From Utricularia gibba (taxonomy: Eukaryota; Streptophyta; Magnoliopsida; Lamiales; Lentibulariaceae), in contig NEEC01000013.1 in the NCBI GenBank assembly GCA_002189035.1, positions 1,116,001 through 1,180,000 of the forward strand: a stretch of DNA of 64,000 bases. The letters are read 5' to 3'. Position 1 is the stretch's first letter, and every line of letters begins with the position of its first letter. The notes beneath the pieces were generated by a model. The model did not search any database and had not been told where the DNA came from. It was given only the letters and a program-made list of their open reading frames with translations. Of this stretch, positions 54,949-64,000 are shown one piece after another. The position numbers and the translations under genes are program-made.

Positions 54949-57509
54949 ATGCCTTCACTCATCTTCTTTCTACTCTTTTTTTGCCTTTCTCCGGCCGCCG
55001 CCAACTTCACATCCGCGGCGGAGTGCCTGCGGGTTTGTGGGGAAACCCGGGTTTCGTACCCTTTTGGGTTCTCGGATGGGTGCGAGATCAGGTTGAATTG
55101 CACCGCCGATGGTGGGGTTAGAATCGGGCAATTCAGGGTTCAGAATGTGACTGGTGAACAGATACTGGTCAGTTTGCCTGCGAAATGCGACCGCCCAGTA
55201 ATGGATTTGGCTTCTCTTTTTGGGGATAACTTTGCGCCTACATGGAGAAACGCCCTACTTTTTGAGAACTGCAGCCAGCAGCTGTTGCACGATTGCTCCA
55301 TTCCCACATTATTGCTCAAGTCGAAGATCGGGGGTAGTGACTGTGTCCACAATGTGAGTTGCTATTCGGTTGGGACCGCAGACGACTTCACTTTGTTCAT
55401 GAACTTTGAAAAAGTGAGAAGAAAAGCGAATTGCAGTGTTCTTGTATCGTCGGTTATGGTGGATGTGGACCTGAGACAAAACGCAACCACCGGAAGCAGA
55501 TCATCCATCGCGCTTGATTTTCAATTTGTGGATCTGGGGTGTGGGTTCGAGGGGCGTGTGATTGCGACCCCAATGCTGACTGTACGCTGGCTCACAATGC
55601 CCCACCTGGATTTCGATGTAACTGCAACGATGGCTTCGTCGGAGATGGCTTCTCCAAGGGACAAGGCTGCCGGAGAGGTTAGATCATCCATATTGCAGCC
55701 ATTGTTCCTTGACATATTCCAGATTGCTCTGTAAACTGTATGTGGATTGGGTTTAGTCCAAATTCTTGACTTTAGGAGTAGGGGTTGAACTCAACCGCAG
55801 AAAAGTTGAAGCTTCAACCGGAGGTTTGTTACACCATCCTCCTTCTCTGCAATGGGACAAACATTAGATCGTAATGAGCTGTAGACTTATTTTGGGATTT
55901 TTGTGCATGTTCTAGCTAGGATATCTGGGGGCTCTAATGTGTTTGTTTGATTTCTTTCAGAAATATTGGGTGATTACTGAAGTTTTCAATCACTACTAGA
56001 CTTCTCTTTGAGATACAGCTAAAAATTTGCTTTTTGGTGAAGTTCTTGCATCAGTACCTGATCATGGCTCTCGAGATCCAAGGCACCCGCTACTCTCTGG
56101 TCGACATTTGGGGAGTAAACTAGACCCCCTTGTTGGTGGTGAGTGCTTCCTTAGCTGGTCTAGGCACACCTTCTTGATGCAATTGGGTGTTCTTGGTGTA
56201 AATCATGCTTGTGTTTCTGCTTTCAGGGATAGTTGTCGGAGCTTTACTGATGGCAGCAACGACAACCATCGCCTACTGCATGAAGAAACGGTCTGCAACT
56301 CTCAAGAGCAGATTGAGTGCAAGGCGATTGATCAGTGAAGCTGCAGGGGAGACCATTGTGCCCTTGTATCTCTACAGAGACATAGAGAGAGCAACAAACA
56401 GCTTTTCCGAGAGTCGTCGAATAGGAACTGGCGCTTATGGAACAGTTTTTGCTGGAAAACTGCTGAATGGTGAATGGCTGGCGATCAAGAGGCTAAAGCA
56501 CCGGGACAAGGACAGCTCTGAGCAAGTGAAGAATGAGATCAAGCTTCTGTCATCTGTTAGCCATCCAAATCTGGTTCGGCTCCTGGGCTGCTGTATCGAG
56601 AATGGGGAACACATTCTTGTCTATGAGTACATGCCGAATGGTACTCTTGCTCAGCATCTACAGAGAGAAAGGGGATCTATTCTTCCATGGACAGCTCGCC
56701 TAACCATTGCTGCAGAAACAGCACATGCCATAGCCTACCTTCACTCCTCAGTGAGCCCTCCTATATACCACAGAGATATCAAGTCCAGCAACATTCTCTT
56801 GGACTACAACTTCAACTCCAAACTAGCTGATTTCGGGCTCTCCAGACATGTAATCACAGATGATTCTCATGTCTCCACAGCTCCTCAGGGGACCCCGGGC
56901 TATGTTGATCCTCAGTACCACCAGAACTACCACCTTTCAGACAAGAGCGATGTTTATAGCTTTGGGGTTGTGCTGGTGGAGATCATAACATCCATGAAAG
57001 CAGTTGATTTCAACAGACCCCATGGGGATGTAATCTTGGCTTCCTTGGCAGTGGAGAGGATTGGGAAAGGGGCCATTGATGAGATCATCGATCCGTTTAT
57101 TGAACCAGACAGGGATGCCTGGACACTGTCGTCGGTTCACAAAGTCGCCGAGCTGGCTTTCCGGTGTCTCTCTTTTCACCGAGACATGCGGCCGGCGATG
57201 AAGGAAGTGGCGGAGGAGCTGGAGCAGATCAAGCTCAGCGGCTGGGTGTCGTTCGAGGATGGTGTGCGGATGACATCATCAAGATTTTCTTCTTGTTCGT
57301 CCCTTCTCCATGAGAGCGATGACGCGTCATTACGCAAATCGTCGAGCAGGAAGGTTGCGACGCACGACAGCCGGAGGTTGGCCGTACCGGCGGTGCTGGC
57401 GGAGGAGAACACGGATTGCTCCCCTATGTCGGTGCAGGACTCCTGGCCGAGCCAAGGCAGCTCCCCTTCAACCACCAGCTTACTAAGTGCTCTGCAATCA
57501 AACAAATGA
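54949..57509 (+). CDS. Wall-associated receptor kinase-like 14 (WAKL14) type, one apparent frameshift
   Basis: This is a plasma-membrane receptor-like kinase, expected length 698 residues, from exons 54949-55677, 56055-56138 and 56227-57509. A signal peptide (about 1-19) precedes a GUB_WAK pectin-binding-type domain (CLRVCGETRVSYPFGFSDGC). An EGF-like Cys cluster follows, then a membrane helix (IVVGALLMAATTTIAYC). The kinase has GTGAYGTVF, AIKRLKHRD, HRDIKSSN, LADFGLSR and GTPGYVDPQYHQ, and is complete. The second exon is unusually degenerate relative to what I expect but keeps both splice phases. Exon 1 breaks near 55536-55545: after VDLG the frame becomes unrelated, and one added G restores WWVRGACDCDPNADC and the EGF Cys pattern. 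The restored exon then joins exon 2 in phase. Binding of cell-wall fragments is inferred from the family. Confidence 0.88.
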
Positions 57510-57712
57510 GCTGTTTGTGGTTAATTTTTTGATATTTATAGCAATAATTATCAATATTTTATTGTTTATTTTAACTATTTATTAATTAAATTATTTGTTC
57601 TGAAAAAAACCCTAATCTTTGTTAAAACCCTGTGTGACCTGGAACCGGTGTCTTTTCTCTTCTCATGGCGGGGTTTTAGTTCAGTTTCGGTACATTCTTC
57701 TGCGGCAAGGTC

Positions 57713-60700
57713 ATGGTGCTCCCCCATGTTTCACCCAGGCGCTTCGTCGCTTCCAAGGATTTATGTCGTTATGTTTTATGGAAAGTTCAAGGTGTGGCAG
57801 GTTTTTCGGCGATGCCGGCGGCAGATGACTCATCTCGGCAATCTAATCCTTCTGAGAAACCCTCTTCACTTTCCGCTAGGTTGAGTTTCATTTTTGATCA
57901 AATTGATGAAATCGATAAAAAGAGAGAAGAAAAAGACCAAACGCTGCAGCGAATTCGCGCTTGGCGTGAATCAAGGAAACAAACGGAGAGTCAGAGTGAA
58001 CCTGTCACGAGAACGGTAGGGTCCGATTCAACGGAGGAATTGAAGCCAGTAGTGGTAAAAACTGGAACTTTTTTGGAGAATGGAGACGGAAAGAAAGAGG
58101 TTGAGTTAGTTCATCCATGGCCAGAGTGGATTGAGCTGATGGAGAGGCTTGTGCAGCAGAATTACTTTGATCACAGGAGAAGGGATGAGGATGGTATGAT
58201 CGAAAGCCTGGGCTTTAGTGCTCCTGACGTTGCAGTGAAGGTGGATAAGGAGTTTGATTTTTCTCGGGACTATAAGACCGTTCAGACTGCCATGGTGAAT
58301 TTTGGTCGTGATCGCTTCGATATTTTGAGGTATGTTTTCATTTTACATGAACGTGTTTTTACGTGTTTCTGCACTGAGGAACACTTGGGAGAAGTCTGCT
58401 AGTTGAAGAAACTTGGTTTTTTGTATCCCCATGATAGTTTTTGCAGCATTTTGGCCCAAAGGTTTTAGGTGCTCTTTTGAAGATTCGATCTTGTGACGTG
58501 TATGGAGAAATGTGACATTTTTTTGTGCTGTGGGTTTTGCTAGTTTTACTGCATTGTAATTGGTATACAAATATTTGTAGGGCCTTGCCCAGGCATGATC
58601 TTCAATTGTTGGTCGGCTATGGTTGCCCCAGTACCGATAAGAGGGCTGTCTACTCAGGAAAATTGTTGAGGAAGTACACGCATCTGGATGAAGGGGATGT
58701 AAGCTTTTGCGTTGTACATAATATATTTGTGGCTTGTGTATTGTGAAAAGATCATAAAATAAAATTGTTGAGGAAGTACACGCATCTGGATGAAGGAGAT
58801 GTAAGCTTTTGTGCTGTACGCAGTATTTGTGGCTTGTGTATTGTGAAGAGATCATGAAATAACTATGTTAACTCATATCAGTTTGTAATCTGTCCTTTAT
58901 AGGATTTCTTATATCATCAATAAATATTTTCTTATTGATGTTTATCGTTCGTCCTTGGGATTAAAGTAACCTGATTTTTAATTTTATGCCTCAGGTTTGT
59001 AGCTCCTGCAGTTTGCGGGGTTCTTGTGAGAAAGCATATCTGCTAACAAATAAAGAGGATGAAGCACGGACAATTGATGTCATGCGTATCCTGCTTTCTT
59101 ATGGTTTTGATCCAAAGGGTGAATTTGTATCAAATAAGGACTTACTAAAAATGAAGCCAGTGAAGGCTATTGTCAGGAAATTGCTTCATCAAGTGGTCAA
59201 GTTAAGTGCAGTTCCCATAGATCCAACTCTATCCCCTCCTGTTGTTAAAAAGCCGCCACCAAAGGTTAAGCAACCTCCTCCTACTCCAAAGAAAAGGATT
59301 GGGCGCTATGATGTTGAAATGAAAAAGGGGACTGGCTCTGCACAAAGTAATTTTCTATTTGGTCTATTGAAATGCCTTTTTGATTTTTTTTTTTCCAGAA
59401 TTTCTCATGCTTTAGCTAGAAATACTCATGCCCGTTAATTTTAATTTTCCATGCATGAATGCGATTTCATTCATTTGTATCCATTCTATGCTTCATTACT
59501 AATCAAGTAGCATGCTGTGCGGCAGTGCCATTTTAGCGTTATTCCTTTTGAGAATCATACCTCCCATCTTAGTGGGGAAGATCGGGTGGTCATCATTCTT
59601 TCTCTATGATCAAGCAACTGTATTCCTTTTCAGTATGGATGCTTATCATTATTAGTTCATTTTTCCAGAATATATATTCCTTCTTCTATGTTGCATGAGC
59701 TCTGCTATTGTTTTTGAACAATGCCTTATATTCCTCAGGTGTGACTTCTTGAATTTCGCAAAAAATACAAATTGTCTGCAGTGTGAAGCGAAGCGTCCTA
59801 AGAGGCAACTCCTTCCAGGGGAATGGGAATGCCCACAGTATGCTATTACCCTCCTTCGTCCACTTTTTTTTTTTTATTTGTGTGGCATTTTGCTAGGTTA
59901 CTTTCTTCATTGAATCAACTTTTTTTTTTTACTGGTTAAACCACTTTCGATTTTTCCACTTTAAAATTTAACCAGGTAGAAGCTACATCAAAAGTCAAAA
60001 GTTCATGCGCATGACATTACTGATACATATATCTCTGTCGCTGTCGTGCTAAGTGGGCTTCCAACTTTCTACAGGTGTAATTTCCTAAATTACAGGAGGA
60101 ACACCGTATGTTTTCATTGTGAACATAAGCGCCCAGCTGACTCATATATTGATCAGTATCCAGAGAAACCAGGTGCTCCAGGAACCAGGACAGACAAGAT
60201 TCTTGATCGAGCAGCTGTTTCCAATGCATGGAATTTTGATTTTGATGATGATGAGTCTGATGGAGCCGATGTTGCTGCATTTGAGTATGCTGATTCTCAG
60301 AGAATGAATGAGGATTTCCCCTCACCCAGCCTACTAATGGAGTTCCCAGAGGACACGACCGTGGCTCGGATAAGATGTCCAGGGACCGTGGTAACTCTGA
60401 ACCAGTGAGATTTGGGATGGGATTCAATGATTTTGATGAAGACGATGATGATGATGTCGACAGCTATGAGCTGGTTGGGCCAAATGAGGCGCCCAGGACA
60501 CCTCGAGTAAAATTTTCTGATATTGAAGATGAATCAGAATCCGAAGATGACTCAGTGGGCATCAATGAAGGTGGCCATGGCAAGGATAAATTCCCTGGCC
60601 GTGGACGGAGGACTCGTGGCCAAGGACGGAGAGATTCTGAAGGTGATGATCTTGACTTCGGCACTGATGATGACCTTCCCATGCACCCAAACTGGAAATC

Positions 60701-61286
60701 CAGCCATGTCGCCAACCCAAAAAAGCAAAGCAAAAGGTTCAATACCAGGAGCCTTGAATCAGAAGATGATCTTCCCTTCAACTCTGACTCCGACGATGAA
60801 GAAGGTTTCAGATCCAGAAGGGCAAGGAACGGGAGAAGTTCCAAGGAGTCGCGCCATACAAGAGGAAGACATCCAAGCAGTTCTTTCTCTGAGACGGATT
60901 CTGATGATGACGACGACGACTTCAAACGTCACAATAATAAGCAGAGGCGTGGAGGAGGATCAGGTCGGATTTCCGGCAGCCGTCACCGTGGTGGGAAGAC
61001 GGATTCTTATGACGACGACGACGACTTCAAACATGACCGCAATAAGCCAAAGCACAGAGGAGGTTCACAGCGGTTTTCCGATAGACCACACCGTGGCGCT
61101 GCGGGCAGGCGTACTACTAACGGAGATTCCCCATACAGAAGACAACCCCCTTCATTTAGAGACACAAGAGCTTCCAAGTTTGATGGCCGTGGATCGTTTC
61201 AGAACCGTGGCGGAAGATCATCCACAGACTTTGGAAGTGATATCGACGACGAAAGACATCGGAGGCCGAGGATAAACGTCCGATGA
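57713..61286 (+). CDS. RanBP2-type zinc-finger protein (organelle zinc finger/VAR3-like), two apparent frameshifts
   Basis: RanBP2-type fingers (W-x-C-x2-C...C-x2-C) bind RNA; plant relatives such as VAR3/OZ1 work in plastid RNA editing and development. The expected length is 799 residues from exons 57713-58329, 58581-58698, 58995-59346, 59739-59837 and 60075-61286. The N terminus is basic and presequence-like. The central region is conserved (WPEWIELMERLVQQNYFD, CSSCSLRGSCEKAY). Two fingers span exons 3-5, with KCDFLNFAKNTNCLQC and QCNFLNYRRNTVCFHC. The C-terminal 300 residues are acidic-basic low complexity with two similar poly-Asp/Arg-Gly blocks. The frame needs one G at 59327-59330 (giving GDWLCTKC, the first finger) and one C at 60318-60321. 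Whether the long tail allows organelle import is not clear. Confidence 0.85.
58659..58862 (+). repeat. Tandem duplication, period 102 bp, covering an exon end and its donor
   Basis: Copy 1 at 58659-58760 and copy 2 at 58761-58862 match over most of their length, with differences such as GGGGAT/GGAGAT and small indels near 58725. The unit contains the last 40 bases of exon 2 of the zinc-finger gene, its splice donor (GTAAGC), and 62 bases of intron. The second copy is therefore a decoy exon end lying in the intron; the first frame after copy 1 runs into a stop, so it cannot extend the protein. Confidence 0.85.
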
Positions 61287-61558
61287 AACCACCGTTTTTT
61301 GTTGGGGCACGGCGTGAGAATGAAGTGAATGTAAATTCAGTGGCCATCAAGTGCTTCGACAGCTGAATTTACCAGCCCGGCCGCTGCTGCTGCATCAGAT
61401 TTATCTTCTTGAACCCGGAGTTGGTGGAGAAAAGAGGTTTAGTGGCCATCAATGATCGCTTGTAATTTATTTGAAGATAAATGTATGCACTAATTTTCAG
61501 GGGAAGTTGCTTCTCGTTGTTCTACGTTACAATTCAAAATTTAAATTCCTGTTAAGGA
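61287..61558. other. Convergent 3' ends of zinc-finger and DEG14-like genes
   Basis: These 272 bases contain the 3' UTRs of two converging genes. No gene is seen. Confidence 0.45.
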
Positions 61559-63884
61559 TCACATTCTAGGCCTGGATTCCACGGGAGTGACGGTTAGTGT
61601 CTGAATGGAGCTCCTCCCTCTTCTCACAACTGCCTTGAAGGGCTGTCCAACTTTGTCATCCATTGATTCGATCACCTGCAGTGAACCAATCGCCGTGTGA
61701 ACCCAGAGAAGCAGCATCTTGATATAATGCAAAAACCAGTACCTCATTAACGTTTGCAATGGGCTTGCCTCCAAATTCAATCACAACATCTCCGGGACGA
61801 AAACCGGCGAGATCAGCTGGTGATCCTGCAGATACCTGAATGGCGGAGCGCAAATCCGCAACTTCTTTTTAGGGAAAAAAAAACTACTTACAACTGAATA
61901 ACTTTGGTGAGCTATTAATAATGATGGCTAACCAACCATATTCACAAGAACGCCAGCACTGACATCTGGAAAGGAAGAATTTGCTTCCTTGAGCTGAGCA
62001 ACAAGCATGTCATTAAGATCAATCATTCTCATTCCAAGCCAAGGCCGCACTACTCTCCTGCATCAGTAGAGATCAACATGCCATGAAGCAAAACCAGAGT
62101 GTGATTGACAGAAAGAAATGGCGAAGTGTGTTGTAAAAACCAGGTAGAAAAGACATCATACCCGTTCCTTTTGAACTGCTCAACGATTTTTAAAGCCGAG
62201 TCAATTGGAAGAGCAAAACTTAAACCATCAGCACCTGAGACTTTCATTACACTAATGCCTACAACTTCTCCATCGATGTTGACAAGAGGTCCACCAGAAT
62301 TACCCTACAAAGATAAATCCTTTTAATAACAAAGAAGTGCTAATACTGTAAGTACTGACCCGACAGTCAAGCCAAAAAAACAAAAAATTACATGATTTAT
62401 TGCACAATCCGTCTGTATATACTCCCTTTCTACACCTTCCAACCCCAGATCAGTACTTTTACGTCCAACAAAGCTGGATGCAACAGAGGAAGAACAAAAA
62501 ATTCAAATCAGGAAAAACGTTATTTGTGACTACATTGAAGAGTAAAACTCTATATCGCTTGTTGCACGAATATGAAAGGTTAATGAAGTAAAACTGCCTT
62601 ATGATGCCTGCAGTAATGGTATTTTGAAGAGTATGAGGACACCCCATTGCAACGACCCAGTCTCCAGGGCAGAGCTTATTTGAAGATCCAAGCTTCGCAA
62701 ATGGAAATGGAGTCTTGGATTTAATCTTCACCACTGCTACATCATAATGTAAATCAGCACTCACAACTACGCCTTCAAATGACCGACCATCATGTAAGGT
62801 TACTTCAACCTGCCATGATCTGTATGTACTTAATAACAACATTCACTACGTTTGTTTTTCAGAGACTGGGGAGGATGGTAAGATATAGCGCTAGCACAGG
62901 GGCTACCTCAGATGATAGTTTTAAACCTTGGGGATCAGCCACAACATGTGCACAAGTCAAAATAGTGCCACCTTCATCAATTATTGTTCCAGAACCGATG
63001 CCTTTACCCACATCCCTCCCAAAAAAACCTACATCAGATAAAACACCAAAACAATTAAAGTCCATCGGCATTACCTTCCATTATCAATAAAGGGCAAGGG
63101 CAGAAAGGATACTTTTCGAAATAGATATATTCACAACAGCAGGTCCAACTTTTTTTGCCACGTTAGAAAAGGTGTCACGGCCGAGACAGTTGCAACAATG
63201 GTTGGGATAACCACCAGGATCAATTACAGCTCCTTTTGGTATTGCAGTATCGGGGGCATTGCTCATCGTAGAAAGAAATTGAGGAAAAACACCTACAATT
63301 AAATGAAAGCTCAATCCAGAAGAAAAAACGGGGTGGCAAAAAAGCTACGCGATTACCAAAACCATGTTGTGATTGGCTGCGATGTAAAAACGGGAAAACA
63401 TTCCGCTCGTATATCGAACTCCATGGAAGGATTAAAGAATCCCGTATGGGATGAGGCACCGAAACCGCTCCCGATACGTCTACATTCAGCAATAAAAAAA
63501 ACACATATTTGAACTAAACCCAGAACCAGTTGCTCATTTCATTCCATGAGAACATTCTACATAAAAATAAAAAAAAATTGTCCTTGAATCACAAAGGAAT
63601 TCATAGAAATGCATACTATAATCTGAAGATACGACGTGCCACGCGAATCCCGAGCCTGCTGCAGCTAAAACCGCTCCAGGAATTAGAAATATTTTACTTG
63701 AAAATTTTTTCTGCACATGCAACAAGACAAATCATGAAATCATAAAGCAAAAGCGCATAACTCCAGAATTCAGATCACGTCTAAACGGAATCCGTTGAAT
63801 CGCTGTTCTACCAAATGATGCATTGCGTAGCTCAACGTTGAATAGCAAACAAGGCACGCTTTGCGGTTTTTCCCCAATTTCCAT
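61559..63884 (-). CDS. DEGP14: DEG/HtrA-type serine protease, DEG14-like
   Basis: This is a trypsin-like protease with a C-terminal PDZ domain, 469 residues over eleven exons: 63884-63762, 63710-63617, 63479-63357, 63292-63113, 63028-62907, 62809-62598, 62473-62392, 62304-62162, 62057-61937, 61835-61743 and 61675-61559. The catalytic His lies in LTCAHVVAD, the Asp in HYDVAVVKI and the Ser in [10 protein letters not shown]. The PDZ domain (about 380-465) has [21 protein letters not shown]. The N terminus carries a possible membrane segment ([18 protein letters not shown]) and no acidic run, consistent with an organelle or membrane-anchored form. The first exon, starting at 63884 ([10 protein letters not shown]), and donor 63762 are inferred from phase and are the least certain. 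Intron 62597-62474 has a GC donor. DEG14 function in plants is little known. Confidence 0.88.
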
Positions 63885-64000
63885 ACACGAAGAAGGCCGG
63901 CCCGTATTTCGCTAGGCCCAAATAAAAAGCAAAATGCGGCCCATTATAAAATTAATTGTTTTTTACAACTTATTTATTTATTTGTTTTGATGCCGTGTGC

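Noticed and set aside
58761-58862. Second copy of the tandem duplication as an extra coding exon
   Set aside because: It has no acceptor of its own, and reading on from copy 1 hits a stop codon before copy 2.
60464-60925. Minus-strand Ser-rich open frame opposite the zinc-finger gene
   Set aside because: It is the antisense shadow of the poly-Asp/Ser coding tract.

Overview
This is nuclear DNA from a flowering plant, most likely a eudicot. It shows spliced genes with GT-AG introns, plastid-type transit peptides, plant-only families (Dof, RALF, P-class PPR, SPA, WVD2-like, DUF1685, RHM) and AT-rich intergenic DNA. I cannot name the species. About 25 protein genes, one tRNA gene and one decayed receptor kinase fill 64 kb, so this is gene-dense euchromatin. 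No CRISPR array, operon or intact transposon was seen.

Layout. 0-10.6 kb: thioredoxin m (-) head to head with decapping enzyme DCP2 (+), a four-helix membrane protein (-), and a myristoylation-type CDK-like kinase (+). 11.5-19.4 kb: a SPA-family light-signalling protein (+), an unrecognised minus-strand remnant, a RALF peptide precursor (-) and a PPR protein (+). 21.8-36 kb: API5 (+), a tRNA gene, a NUMOD3-motif protein (+), a tandem-domain DJ-1 protein (-), a GT31 galactosyltransferase (+) and a domesticated hAT transposase (+). 36-49 kb: rhamnose synthase RHM (-), a PHD/ePHD protein (+), a receptor-kinase pseudogene (+), a DUF1685 protein (-), a WVD2-like/TPX2 protein (-) and an ALBA protein (+). 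50-64 kb: a RING protein (+), a Dof factor (-), a GDSL lipase (-), a WAKL14-like kinase (+), a RanBP2-zinc-finger protein (+) and a DEG14-like protease (-).

The genes are individual transcription units and show no shared pathway. Three divergent pairs are separated by less than 500 bp (thioredoxin m/DCP2, DJ-1/galactosyltransferase, GDSL/WAKL14) and may share promoter regions.

The strongest cross-window signal is technical or evolutionary. Six otherwise intact genes each carry one or two single-base deletions, nearly all in short G or C runs. Restoring one base at each site gives a full-length family member with in-phase exons. This suggests a homopolymer consensus error in the assembly, so these genes should not be called pseudogenes without read support. 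The biological candidates most worth pursuing are the NUMOD3 nuclear protein, the hAT-derived protein that has lost its first catalytic Asp, the tRNA with a UAU anticodon and G37, three GC-AG introns, and a 102-bp tandem duplication of an exon end plus its splice donor.
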